From Heloderma charlesbogerti (Eukaryota; Chordata; Lepidosauria; Squamata; Helodermatidae), in assembly GCA_026122225.1 (NCBI GenBank), contig JANEZZ010002357.1:310001-374000 (forward strand): a stretch of DNA of 64,000 nucleotides. Reading direction: 5' to 3'. The notes under the pieces were generated by a model. The model searched no databases. It was not told where the DNA came from and saw only the letters and a program-made list of their open reading frames with translations. The position numbers and the translations under genes are program-made. Shown here one piece after another: positions 44,088-54,932 of the stretch (its first letter is position 1; the number at the start of each line of letters is the position of its first letter).

Positions 44088-44206
44088 CAAGGCTGAGGAA
44101 CCTGTGTTCCTCCAGATGTTGTTGGACACCAACACCCATCAGCCCCAATCAGCATGGCCAGTGGTCAGGGATTATGGGTACTATAGTTCAACAACATTGA
44201 GAAGGC
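44088..44206. mobile_element. hAT-type palindromic MITE copy
   Basis: CAAGGCTGAGGAACCTGTG, CCTCCAGATGTTGTTGGACA, GCATGGCCAGTGGTCAGGGA and CTATAGTTCAACAACATTGAG are the expected order of the TGTAGTCCA family. The last bases of the right end are lost or diverged. Confidence 0.72.
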
Positions 44207-45220
44207 CATTCACTCTTGTGTGGAACTACTGCTGAGTTATGCCCATTTTTCTTTCCAAATTTATTGAAAATGATACTTTACAATGTTGCTGAGACTTTTG
44301 TATTATAAAAACCTGACACCTTAAAATGGTAAATAACATTTTAAGTAACACTGCTTGGATAAAGCTCTTTTCACTTCTGTTCAGAAAGACTGAACTGCTC
44401 ACAAGCTGTCTTCCTATTACAATTTCTGAGTATATAATAGCAGTAATTATATTTTTGAATGCCATTTATTTGCCCTGCCTTTAGTTCCTTCTTAGAAAAC
44501 AGTGGTTCTTAGGTGTACAAGAACTTTTAAAAATGCAAAACAATAGCAAAATATATCATTGTTTATTGGTTTGGGGCAGGAGTAAACAGAAGATGGATTC
44601 TGAATCTCTAATCCTGATAATTGAAGCACTGCATGATAAACAGGCTTTTAAAGGTATAGTAAAGCTATGATAAATCAATTCTATAATGAATACGGAAGGA
44701 CATAATCTCTCTCCCCTCCCAACTTTGCAGTACTTCGTGGTTGGCCATCCTTCATATGCAAGCAAAATTTGTAGAGTGCAGCTTGGGGTGGGAGTTGTCA
44801 TAATTTAAATGAGAACCATGCCTAAATCATTCTAGGTTATCTCTCTTTTTGGGGGTGGGGTAGGGTGGTGGTCAGCTGTAGAAATTTACTACATTGAAGA
44901 TATTGAAGAATATAATAGGAAAGTAAGGACAGACATGGGAGGATTAGCATTCTGATATATAGATTTTATTAATATTTTTCATAGTCTTCTACAGTCTGCA
45001 AGAGAAGAAATGTAAGTGCCTTCTGTAAAATCTAAATCTAACATTTACAGGAGATTGATTCTCATGACTGACCAATTGCTATTCTCTGTTCTCAGAATGC
45101 TGAAACCAGACTTCAAGATTTTATGAAGAGACTGTTGAGGAAAGGTGAATACACAAACCTACATAGGTGCATTAGGAAAATTCTATGACATTCAAAGAAA
45201 ATTTTAAGCCAGAGAACATT
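44207..45220. other. Unassigned stretch of about 1 kb
   Basis: No recognised repeat or exon. Confidence 0.4.
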
Positions 45221-45273
45221 AGTTATTGGGCAGAGTAGAAATGTAATAAATAAATAAATAAATAAATAAATAG
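45221..45273 (+). mobile_element. LINE 3' tail with (AATA)n
   Basis: TTATTGGGCAGAGTAGAAATG followed by TAATAAATAAATAAATAAAT up to 45,272 is a minimal CR1/L3 3' end with its tetranucleotide tail. Confidence 0.65.
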
Positions 45274-45345
45274 TTGGCAGAATCCATGTTAACTCATTAA
45301 GCACACTTACAGAATTTTATCCAAAATCTAAACTGTAACTTTTGT

Positions 45346-46090
45346 ATGGGTGCTGTGACCCAGATTAACAGCACTGATTTAGGTGATGACTCGGACACAG
45401 AAGAACCAAATCTGGCCCTGGCATTAATCCCAAGTTCAGCAACCAGGGACCATCAGAGTCCAAAATCTCTGACCCAGAGCCCCCAGGGACTGCAGACCGC
45501 ACTTGGGAACCAACGTCCTTGCCCCCAAGGGTCTTATGTGTCAAACCAACTGGCCACTGCAGGCACAACAAGAGATGATGAAAAGGTGATGGAGTCCCAG
45601 GCTTCAGGCCAGAGGGCTGCTCCTCTAAGGAGCTCCACTTGCCAAAATGAGAGTGGGGCCTAGGAGAGGTACTCTAGCTTGGGAAGTATATAAGTGCCAA
45701 TTAGCACCCAGAACTTGTTGGAACAAGTTGTCTCTTACCTGCATGTCATAGCTCTATAATGGGAGTCCTTAGAGACTGAAGCCTCCAGCGGCATTGACTC
45801 CGAGAAGATGCCAGAATCAGTCCCTGATCCTTCTGAACTGGGGCTCACTGCCTCAGACCTCAGGTCCTATCCATGCACCCAGGAGGTGCCACTGCTCCCC
45901 CCTCCGACTCCAAAGAGTGGACCTAGACCTCAGACTCATCACCCCGCCCCCCCCTACAATAATCTCAGAACAATGCAGTCCTACTGAGATGAAAGCCACA
46001 GGAACGTCAGCTCGGTACAGTGCATGCCTACTGAGAAGTCAGCCACACTGCAAGGCAGAAGCACAGAAATCAAAGGAGGACACTTGTTAA
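45346..46090 (+). mobile_element. Possible LTR-related segment
   Basis: The plus strand holds an open frame with DDSDTEEPN and proline/serine-rich sequence, similar in composition and position to the SSSDSEEE segments of the three solo LTRs, here in the opposite orientation. A TATATAAG word at 45,688 and a downstream CTCTTACC could be promoter-like. I found no terminal repeats or target duplication, so this may be a truncated LTR or unrelated sequence. Confidence 0.35.
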
Positions 46091-47028
46091 AATTCCAGGT
46101 ATTCAACTAAACCTCCCTTCTGCACCTTTCCATTCAGCAGAGTGGAGCAGGGAAGAGGGATGAAGGGAGCAAGCGAACTAAGATATTTACAGTTCCACAA
46201 AACACACACACACACACACAATGGAAATACTGTGAAAAAGCAGACTATTTATCCCACCCCAGAACAATCGTTCATCCCCCCCGCCCTCATTTTCTACCAC
46301 TTATAGGAAGATAAACTTATTTGACGTAGCCGGGACAGGAGAGGGCAGAGCAGAGGTCTCAGCAGCCTTGCGAGGAAATGAACAAAAGCGCTCTGAAAAG
46401 ACCCGAGTTTGTCTCAGGTCACGGAAACATGATCTCCTTTCCTCCCGTGCCTTTGGGCTTTCTCCGAAGGTTTCCAGAAATGCAGGAAGTTGCCAGACGC
46501 AACGAATAAACTAGAACACATGGCAGAAGGTCACATAGCATTCCAGCAAGGTAAAGAAAGGTAAAAAGGTGGTTTTTTTAAGTGAAAAGGCAAACAGGGA
46601 ATGACCAACAGTTAGTGATAATGATGGACAGTCAAACTGAGATCAAAGGGAAGTGTCGATGACATCGGGAAGGGTATTGGCAGCCTAGGGAGGCTGTGTG
46701 GGCCAGACGGGGGACCGTAGCAGCTCAGATTAGGTTCCCCACGGAAAGTGGAATTTCAGTGTTGGAACAAAACTATGGTGAGCACTACACTTTACTTACA
46801 ATTGCTGTAGGAATCATTGGTGTTACAGGAAATGTCTCAAGGACTGAAGTAAGAGATGCATGTACACATAGCTTTGGATGCCTGGCTTTGAATGCCATAG
46901 CTTTGAACTACCACACAATGCATTTGCTGTAGCACTGCCCTATGGATGGCCTTGTAAAAGGAACGCAGATGGTCTAATCCCATCTAGTAAGAAGACAACA
47001 CAGCTAATTCATAAATGCAAGTATATCT
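46091..47028. other. Unassigned stretch with a short CA run
   Basis: Apart from a CA repeat at 46,202-46,220, nothing is recognised. There is some CpG content at 46,320-46,510 but no exon or known promoter element is supported. Confidence 0.4.
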
Positions 47029-47135
47029 CTAAGGGCAAAATCTTATGCATGTTCAGAGAGAAAAATGTCCTACAACTGGCTGGGGCAGTTGTAGGACATT
47101 TTTCTGTCTAAACATGCATAGTATTGCGCGCTAAG
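47029..47135. mobile_element. Short palindromic MITE (CATGTTTAGACAG family), strong hairpin
   Basis: The left arm ends AATGTCCTACAACTG and the right arm begins CAGTTGTAGGACATT, exactly complementary around a 7-base loop. Complementarity then continues outward: TTATGCATGTTCAGAGAG against CTGTCTAAACATGCATAG. The outer ends are CTAAGGGC and GCGCTAAG. Partial or full relatives lie at 53,797, 58,129 and 59,391. The outer GCAATCCTATGC sequence of the family is shared with the long MITE family at 42,474, 51,457 and 53,909. Confidence 0.85.
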
Positions 47136-48616
47136 TGTCTCATCACCCAGTGATTTGCACCTAAATGCAGTAACTCCCTCACTGAAAAGTACTGTGTTTG
47201 AGGGGACACAAGGGAGACATAAAACCAGTGTTGCCATCTTTTCCCTGGCAGGCCCCATGGGCCTTTAATAGCTTCATGATGGGCAAAAATTCAAGAGAAA
47301 TACTTTCCATCACTGCATGGCCACGCTGGAAAGCTTAACGTCCTGAAATCCTTTCTTTCATGCAGCTGTTAAAAGCACTCCCAGCTTCCCAGGGGATGGT
47401 GTATATGTATGCGTGTGTCTATATGTGTGTGTGTGTTTCTGTGTGTAAAATAGTAGCCCAAAATGAATGTTATATTACCTGATATTTCAGTCCTCAAGAA
47501 AAGAATATGCATGAGTGAACTCACCAAAACTGTTGAGCGAATGTAACTAGATGGAATAAAATATCCAGATTAACAATCCTTTCTTTCTCTTTGGTACCAT
47601 TTGTGTTGAAAGAGACATTTGAACTATTAATCAGTTTTTCCTGCCTTGTACACAGAGCCATCAGAAATCCCTGCCCCACAACTACATCTCCATTACGTAA
47701 ATCTTTTGACAGATATTTGTCCAGCTTTTTTATAAAAATCACTAAAGGATGAGATGAGTTGATAGATCCCTTTGCTGTGTGTGTGTGCGTGTGTGTGCGT
47801 GTACATATGTATGCACACACACATGCATGCTCCTGATGTGCGTGTATGCAAACTCATAAATAGGAATGCAGGAGAGGAAAAATGAATAATATCATCCCTT
47901 CTCAACACAGAATTCTCTCCATAATTTCATAAGAGCATTCTCTCTATTATCCCTAATGAATTTATATGCAATAAATATCTCCTTGCTTCATGCTCAGTGC
48001 TGGATCTGCTGAACCAGTCTGATGTTCCAGACTGTCTTTTGTTGCAACAATGTATTGATTACAGAAATGGCCAGCCTGCCTTGTCACACCCAGCTAAACT
48101 GCACCAACCTTGGAGTGCATGAGATGAGCTGATAAATGCTTGTGCAGTATGAAGCTGTGTGTGGATTTGTAAATAGGAATGTAGAAAGATGAATAATACC
48201 CTCCCTCTTAATGCAGAACTCCAGAATGTATAATTTAGCATTTATATTACTGCTGGCATCACCTATATAAATGCTTTAATGCACAAAACAGTCTATCAAG
48301 TGCATTAGGAAACAAAATCTATATAAAGAACTCCTAGAAAACCAAAAAGCAACTTATGAATAATTCAGGATTCCACGCATTAAGAATCATCTTGCTAAAA
48401 AGGCATAAAGTGCACTTAACTTGTCCTGGAGAAAAACTGATAAATTACCAGAATAATTATATATAATATCAACATAATATTTCAGTTACTATGAAGGATA
48501 AAAGTTGCTTTCCCTGGATGACTTTGAAGGCAATTTCCAAGCTTGCTCAATTTATGCTGACAGTAATTGGTGTACAACTGTTTGAATTGGATCTGTGTCA
48601 GGAGTGGTGGGAGAGA
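47136..48616. other. Unassigned stretch with GT repeats and an old duplication
   Basis: GT/TG runs occur at about 47,414-47,447 and 47,776-47,828. A diverged direct duplication links 47,745-47,930 to 48,115-48,235. No repeat family or exon was recognised otherwise. Confidence 0.45.
47745..48235. repeat. Diverged direct duplication, one copy with GT expansion
   Basis: GGATGAGATGAGTTGATAGA (47,747) and GCATGAGATGAGCTGATAAA (48,117), then CATAAATAGGAATGCAGG and TGTAAATAGGAATGTAGA, then GATGAATAATA-type words and CAGAATTCTC/CAGAACTCCAG occur in the same order in two segments about 300-370 bases apart. The first copy is longer because it contains the GT/CA run. Confidence 0.65.
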
Positions 48617-49263
48617 GTCTAGGACAGGGGTAGGCAGCCTTTTGGGCCTGTGGGCACATCTGGCAACTCGAGAAACTGTCCTGGGCACCATAACGAAATG
48701 GGCACGCTGCAGATGAAAGCATCCGCCTGCAGCCCCCTGTCATCCTCATTTCCTAAGAATGTCTCTGAGTCCCATGTGTGGCCCACAGGCATTCATAGGA
48801 AAAGAAGATGGGGGCACCTGGGGGCCTTTCCTTTGCTTTGAAGCTTCCACAAGATCTAGTGATGGCTACCAATTTGGTTGGCTTTAAAAGGGGGTTAAGA
48901 CAAAAGGGGGAGAAGGCTACTGATGGCTACTAGTCCTGATGGCTATGTGCTACTTCCAGTATCAGAAGCAGTATACCTATGTACACCAGTTGCTGGGGAA
49001 CATGGGCATCAGGGTGCTGTTGCACTTCTGTCCTCCTTGTGGGTGTGAACAGAATGCTGGACTAGATGGACCCTTGGTCTGATCCAGCATGGCTCTTCTT
49101 ATGTTCTTATGAAGCAATCCCAGCTGCCAGTAATGGGGGGGGGGATTTAAAAACTAAATAAATGATAAGTAGGAAGGGTAGGGCAACTCGGCAGGCACCA
49201 AGAAAGCTGTCCGAGGGTGCACTCGTGCCCATGGGCCCCACATTGCCTACCCCTGGTCAAGTA
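48617..49263. mobile_element. hAT-type MITE split by a CR1 3' end
   Basis: The element at 48,625-49,255 has inverted ends CAGGGGTAGGCAGCC and GCCTACCCCTG, with GGGCACATCTGGCAACTC and GCACTCGTGCCCATGGGC inside. Flanks GTCTAGGA and GTCAAGTA match at 6 of 8 positions. A CR1 3' end occupies 48,845-49,112. Confidence 0.82.
48845..49112 (+). mobile_element. CR1 3' end nested in hAT MITE
   Basis: CAAGATCTAGTGATGGCTAC, GGCTACTAGTCCTGATGGC, GTATCAGAAGCAGTATACC, AATGCTGGACTAGATGGACC and CTTCTTATGTTCTTATGAA match the CR1 3' end at 25,205-25,525 in order. The insertion is 5'-truncated. Confidence 0.8.
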
Positions 49264-51456
49264 AGTGGAATCAAGTGGAACACACCATTCAAAGTTGGAA
49301 TCAACAGAGACGATGGTAACCTGCTTACGTATGACCTCTCTTTTCCACGCCATCTCCCTCTGCCAGTCCTACTCAAGTGCAAGAAGGCTGTGCAAGAACA
49401 GCTAATCCATGTGTCATTTTAAATTAATTGCCTAAAGATTTGAAGTCACCCACATTTAGACACAGCTTGCTACTCTTGGTGTAAAAATACCCACCAAAAA
49501 CATCACAATTCAATAAGTATAGGATACAGTTCACAAAGCACTTGTTTTGTGGGCTCTGTGTTACTGCCAAGAAACTGTCGAGGCCCAAACAACAACAAAT
49601 TATTGATTCAAGCAGGGAACAGCACATTATTGAAATGGACAGGAGAGTTCCCTTGTTTTAAAGAGACCTATGTCCCAGTTCAGAACACTGTGGATCCATA
49701 GCACACACTTTTACTACTGAAGTGTGTACAAGGAGGATCCATATTGTGCAGAGCCCCGGGGGGAGGGAAGTGAGTCTTTTGCATGCTCCTCTGCACAACG
49801 GCTGTCAGTGGTACTCCCGCTCTCAGGGGTGGGAAGCAGGTTGGAACATCATCACAAGGCTTCAATTTTTCCCATAGGAGTGAATGGCCTCAATGTATGT
49901 ATATGGGAGAAAATAATGGGATGCACTTGGAATCACTGAGGTCCTACTAAGCTTGCCCATTGTTTCCTGCCAGCTGTATTACAGACTATTTTGTCCCATA
50001 GAACTGGATGAAATGGAGCCAAAGAGGCCTATCTACAAAGCCCACTCTCATCCACATACTTCTGCCCCTTTATTCCATTTCTGAGCCCTGTTAGATTGTG
50101 ACAGAACCCATATATTTCAGAAAGCGCCAGTTCTGTGATATCACATAACTATTAGCACTCTGTTGTCTCAGACAGATTTGTTTTTAAATTTCAGGCTGCT
50201 TTAATCTGGATGCAAAGCATCTGAATGTCAGCTGCTCATTCCCGTGAGACAACAACATGGGCCCTATGTAGGCATTATGAATAGTAGTTACCCCAAAATG
50301 CAAGCAAGGAGCAGGGTCACATAGAATAGCTCATCCTGCTGACATCCACTCATTCCGCACAGACGTCTGCAGAGAGGAGTCCTTTGCATGTACAGTTGTG
50401 TGCATGGAGGCCTCTACATGGACCAGTACCTGTGCTATGCGGGTTCCACATGTGGCTGTATGCATGAAGGCCCCCGCTCTGCAGATGTGACTGCTGAATG
50501 TGTGGACTTCAGGGGAGGGACTTCTCGGTGCAGCCCACCTAAATACTACTCATAATGTCTGGATGGGGCTATGGTCAGGCCCCAGTCACTGTATTGTGGA
50601 GTCTTTGGAATAAGGAATATGCATCCTGCAATGAGCCCACCTTTCTTGGGGAAAGGCCACCCGTAACTGATCAGCATAATCCTTCTGGAGAGTGACACTG
50701 AGCATCCTTTCAGAGCTCAGTAGTCTGGATGGGCAGGAACTCACTGTCTGGCTGGGGTTCAGCAAGAAATCGCCCAAGAAGGTACCACAAACATATCTAG
50801 AAGAACCAGATTCACAACTCAAGTTATAGTTCCTTTGAAAAAGTTGTTTATTTCTGCTTTACTCCCCAAACATCCCCTTCAGGTGCCGGCGATCTTTGGT
50901 TATGCCATAATAAAATTGGTCGACTTTAAGGAGCCACGAGACTCTTTGCTGATTTGCTGTCTGTTCTGTTTTTGCTGACAGGGCTACATGATGGAATTTG
51001 GTTACCAGGGACTCTGTGTCTATGCTCATTATTCTCAGACATGTTCTTCACTCAAAACTGTAGTGGCTAATTATTGCAAAAATAAAAAGTTGGATCTATT
51101 AAACTATTCCAGGCTGCTTTCAATCAAAAGCCAAGCAGAGCACTTGACATAGTAATAAGAAATGGCTGAAGTTACCTCACCAATTAATTGGACCTATGCT
51201 TAATCGTCACCCCGTCTTGCTCTGAACAAACAAACATTCTGCTGAAATTGATGCCACCAGATGTCAGAGGATCTTAATTGGGAAAGAGCAACCAATACGC
51301 TGCTCTGCTCCCCTGACTTCCAATGGTCTCAACATTACACATATTGTATCACATATTGAAGATTGTATCACATATTGAAGCCCCCTGTGCAACTCTGTAT
51401 GCTTTCTAAATGGAGAAAACAATACAAAACTATAAAACAATACATTCCGTCTTTTA
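49264..51456. other. Unassigned stretch of about 2.2 kb
   Basis: No recognised transposon family and no supported exon. A short direct repeat (ATTGTATCACATATTGAAG, twice) lies at 51,343-51,380. This is one of the longest repeat-poor blocks in the window, so it is a candidate place for conserved non-coding sequence, but the sequence alone cannot show that. Confidence 0.35.
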
Positions 51457-51790
51457 AGGCCACAATCCTATCGGGATTGGCGGCCACCTCTGAACTTGGA
51501 GGCAACCGCCTATCCAATGCAGGACAGGAGAAGCGTGGAGGGGATCATCCCCTAGACAGCCGATTTTGGACGATGCATAGGAAGCATCAGAACAGCACTT
51601 CTGCCTGCCCCGCCCCCAGGAACGCCCTGTTTTCACCGCTCTGTGCTCCTCTTCCGAGCACAGAGTGCGGGGCCATTCCACACTGCTTATGAGGCAGCGT
51701 GGGAGAGGGTGGAGGTCGGGTCTCAGGGAACTGACCTATCCTATGCCCGTCTAGCTGCTGAATAGCAGCCACAGGATTGTGCTCTAACAT
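51457..51790. mobile_element. Long palindromic MITE (GCAATCCTATGG family)
   Basis: The ends TTAAGGCCACAATCCTA and AGGATTGTGCTCTAA are inverted. The subterminal GGCGGCCACCTCTGAACTTG and AGCTGCTGAATAGCAGCCA, and the GC-rich interior with CAGAGCGGTG-type words, match the copies at 42,474 and 53,909 in reverse orientation. TTAA/TTA-like flanks suggest piggyBac or PIF/Harbinger, but this is not settled. Confidence 0.75.
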
Positions 51791-51999
51791 GGTATGCAAG
51801 TATATAAAATATGCTACTATCATAATTCAATCTTATCTTTCACAATACATTATTACAAAAGAATATCCATCTGTCCATGCAAAGATACCTTCTATTATTT
51901 TTCTCCCCTCCCCCAAATTTAACCACCTTCAAGATCTCATTATATTTAATTTCTCCTTTTCTATAATGTAACATTACAGATGTCCCTTGTTACAGTAGC

Positions 52000-52495
52000 T
52001 ACCAGTCTGTTTCTGGGCAAATTTCAAAGTGCTGTCTATGACCTATAAAGCCCTATATGGCTTGAGACCAGAGTACCTGAAAGACCATCTTCTCTCATGT
52101 GAACCTGCCTGGTTCTTAAGACCTTCTGGAGAGGCCCTTCTTTCAAGACTGCTGCCTTCAGAGGAGCATTTGGTGGTGATCCAAGAGAGGGTCTTTTCGG
52201 TGGCCACTCCCAGGCTGTGGAACTCCCTCCCAGGGGAGGCTAGGTTCGCTCCCTCTCTGGTGTCCTTCTGTCTGCAGGCAAAGACTGTTTTATTCAAGAA
52301 GGTCTTTGGCCTCTAAGTAGGTCTGTTGAGTTGGGTGCTCTTTTTTATTCTTTATTCTGTAATCGTTATGTTTTATTGTATTTTATTGTATTTCAAGGTT
52401 TTAATCAATTTTAATTATGCCTGTAAGCCACCTTGAGTGCCGTTTTTTTTTTTTTGGTAGAAAGGAAGGGCACAAATCAAATACATAAATAAATG
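52000..52495 (+). mobile_element. CR1/L3-type LINE 3' part
   Basis: The coding frame at 52,029-52,316 reads TYKALYGLRPEYLKDHLLS, then RVFSVATPRLWNSLPGEARFAPSLVSFCLQAKTVLFKKVF, the conserved C-terminus of CR1/L3 reverse transcriptase proteins, ending with a stop at 52,314. A T-rich untranslated part with TTTTATTGTATTTTATTG follows, then TGTAAGCCACCTTGAGTGCC, a T run and an AAATACATAAATAAATG tail. It is 5'-truncated upstream of LHWLPV. Confidence 0.9.
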
Positions 52496-53151
52496 ACATG
52501 GAAAGCCCATTTTGACCTAATAGTAAAGCCTCCAATGTAGTAGCTTCAGAGGTGATTTTTTATGCTACATAGATGGATTGCATGTGGTGTAACACTTGTT
52601 CAGTTATCTGTGCTAATCAATTGGCGCAAGCAGAGAATCCAGTTTAAAAACAAGGCTGGGAGACATGACAGGTGGACCCTGATCCCCTCTTTTGGTCACC
52701 AGCCCTTGCAAGTAATCAAGATAATTGCATGCATTTTTCCTAGTGCTGGGCAAAAGTAGCCAGTCCAGTGGTTTTTGTCACTTTCAAGTAGGGATGGAGG
52801 TAAAATTGCCCCCAAAGACATTTGCTATCTTCAGGGGTAGAAATTCTAATATTTCTTGGTGGGGTGGGGCGGGGCAGGGATTACCATGTTAGACAAAGCA
52901 GCAGTGGGTTTTACAGTCTTTCTTTTACTAAAAAGTGGTGGTAGGCAGAGTTGCAATAAGCTGCAGCCTGGTGGCGTTCCTCATTCGTGACAAAATGGTC
53001 CCATGGGAATGACACTACATCATGAAGTAGTTTTGTTCCCAGAGGCACTGTTTGTGTTTTTTTAAAAAAGATGGCTGCCCCCAGTGAGGACCATCGCCAG
53101 ACTGCTGCTTATCACATTTCTGCCACCGCTTGAGGCCGCACACAGCTATCT
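52496..53151. other. Unassigned stretch
   Basis: No recognised element. Confidence 0.4.
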
Positions 53152-53309
53152 TTTTAGTACAGTCTTCTCCAACTTGGTGCCCTCAGATGTGTTGGACTAA
53201 ATCCCACCATCCCCACCCACTTTGGCCACTGACCACACTGGCTGTGGATGTTGGGAGTTGTAGTTCAACACTTATGGAGAGTGCCAGTTTGGGGAAGGCC
53301 GTTTTGGTA
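53152..53309. mobile_element. hAT-type palindromic MITE, 142 bp, with 8-bp duplication
   Basis: The element at 53,160-53,301 has ends CAGTCTTCTCCAACTTGG and CCAGTTTGGGGAAGGCCG, with internal GTTGGACTAAATCCCACC and GGGAGTTGTAGTTCAAC. Flanks TTTTAGTA and TTTTGGTA match at 7 of 8 positions. Confidence 0.88.
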
Positions 53310-53600
53310 AAAGAAAGACTATGATACCCTCTGCAGCATCTAACGCTGTAAGTCCCCTGCCCCCCCCCGATATTACAATTTCTTCCATCCAACCCCGAAG
53401 GCCTCTCAAAATCCACCCCCCCACACACATTTCACAGGAGACAAATGGCCCTGTGAAAGTGGAGGCAGGGTGTCATTTTTGGCACAGCATTAGTTTTCCT
53501 AAGATGGGATTCCTACTTCACCTTAGCAGTTTAAATGGCAACAGTTCTTTGCAAGGTTGTTTGCATTTCTGATTAAAAGCTAAGAGGTTGCACTGCAGCT
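53310..53600. other. Unassigned stretch with C runs
   Basis: Contains a C run near 53,359-53,367 and a CCCCCCACACACA word. No exon or repeat family recognised. Confidence 0.4.
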
Positions 53601-53639
53601 GGCTGAAGATCTTGCTAAAGGTTCATGTGTTTTACTAAC

Positions 53640-53796
53640 TGAACTTATGAATTCAGAAGTAAACACAACTGAGTTCAAGGGAGCTTACTCCCAGCTAAGT
53701 ATGCAGTCATGACCCCCCAAAAAAAGTTTACTTGGGAGTACGTTCCCTTGAAAACAATGGGACTAACTTCCAAGTAGAGAGGTACAAGATTGCACT
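53640..53796. mobile_element. Two palindromic MITE copies (GGAGCTTACTC type), adjacent
   Basis: GAGTTCAAGGGAGCTTACTC and AAGTATGCAGTCATGA form one copy. TTTACTTGGGAGTACGTTCC, AATGGGACTAACTTCCAAG and AGATTGCACTGTA form a second, in inverted relation to the first. Both relate to the copies at 3,920 and 54,615. Confidence 0.6.
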
Positions 53797-53912
53797 GTAG
53801 GGGGGAAATCCTTTGCATGTTTAGATAGAAAAAAGCCCTACTCCCAGCTACTCCCAGCATTCCCTAGCTGTATGACTTTTTTCTGTCTAAACATGCACAG
53901 GATTGCAACTTA
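53797..53912. mobile_element. Short palindromic MITE (CATGTTTAGACAG family)
   Basis: The left arm CCTTTGCATGTTTAGATAG and the right arm CTGTCTAAACATGCACAGG are inverted. The centre keeps ACTCCCAGCATTCCC. The right end, GATTGCAACTTAA, runs directly into the next element. Confidence 0.82.
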
Positions 53913-54310
53913 AGGGTGCAATCCTATGGCTGCTAGTCAGCGGCTAGATGGCCATAGGATAGGTATGTTCCCAGGAACCGACACCCTCCCCTTCCTGTGC
54001 TGCCTCACAGGCAGTGTGGACTGGCCCTGTGCTCCGCACTCGGAAGAGCAGCACGGAGAAGTGAAAACAGGGCATTCCCGGGTGCGGGGCAGGGAGGTCA
54101 GAAATGCCAGTACGACACATCCTATGTGTCATCCGGCTGCCGCTTCCCATGCTCCGAGGTCCTGAAGCTAGACAGCTGAAATCGGCTGGGGGGAGCGAGG
54201 AGCAGATCTGCTCCTCACCACTCCTCCTGCCCTGCACTGGATAGGCGGCCGCCCCCAGGGTCAGAGGCGACCGTCGATCCAGATAGGATTGCTCCCTCCG
54301 ACTCTTAAGT
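53909..54310. mobile_element. Long palindromic MITE (GCAATCCTATGG family)
   Basis: The left end TTAAGGGTGCAATCCTATGG and the right end ATAGGATTGCTCCCTCCGAC, followed by TCTTAAG, are inverted over AGGATTGC. Subterminal CTAGATGGCCATAGG and the GC-rich interior match the other two long copies. TTAA lies at both boundaries (53,909-53,912 and 54,305-54,308), fitting a TTAA target, though inner palindromy makes this ambiguous. Confidence 0.78.
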
Positions 54311-54614
54311 TGCCACAGGGCCGGTCATTCTTGCTTCAATTTTGTAGTAAAATTTCTTAAGACAGAAAATTAAAATAGGCATTTTACTATACCTGAATCT
54401 ATGTTTTCCCACATTTTGTGGTTTGTATCAATGTAAATGTTGTTTAATATATAGCTTATATAAAACGTGTGTGTGTGTGAGAGAGAGAGAGGGAGGGAGG
54501 GAAAAAGAATAGTCCTAAAATTCTGAGGGGGGGGGGGAAATCTGTCAAAATCTGTGGAATGGATTAGAGGTTAAAAGAAAAAAAAAAAAGGTTGTTCATC
54601 AACCTACACAAAGC
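54311..54614. other. Unassigned stretch with GT/GA and G runs
   Basis: A GT run followed by GA at about 54,467-54,504, then a run of ten G ending near 54,537. No element recognised. Confidence 0.5.
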
Positions 54615-54700
54615 TTGACAGTGCAATCCTTTACATGTCTACCCAGAAGTGAACCCCACTGAGTTAAATGGGGCTTACTCCTATGCCAGTGTGTTTAGCT
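54615..54700. mobile_element. Palindromic MITE copy (GGGGCTTACTC type)
   Basis: CAGTGCAATCCTTTACATGT, AAGTGAACCCCACTGAGTTA and AATGGGGCTTACTCCTATG are the left arm and centre of a palindromic repeat common in squamate DNA. The right arm, GTGTGTTTAG, is truncated. Confidence 0.6.
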
Positions 54701-54883
54701 CATGTGAGCAGCCTGTGGGACACATACAGTGCTTGGGGGCATTCAGTATGGCCTACAGTGGATGCCTGAGGCCCCCCCCCATTTGGCTGCTTCCCTGCTT
54801 CTTTTCATTCCCTGCTAGGCTGGAAGAAGAGGAGCCTCTTCTTCCTCATCCAGCATGGTAAAAAAAAGAAGAAGCTGAATTTT

Positions 54884-54932
54884 ATTCATTCATTCATTCA
54901 TTCATTCATTCATTCACTCATTCATTCATTTA
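54884..54932. repeat. (ATTC)n microsatellite at CR1 3' end
   Basis: About twelve ATTC units, one changed to ACTC, directly abut the reversed 3' end of the next CR1 copy and probably grew from its terminal repeat. Confidence 0.93.

Noticed and set aside
45346..45663. Acidic, proline-rich 105-residue frame as a host gene
   Set aside because: Its composition parallels LTR-internal frames in the same window and it has no start context, splice sites or known domain.
46320..46510. CpG-containing patch as a promoter island
   Set aside because: CpG density is only locally raised and there is no adjacent exon or core promoter evidence.
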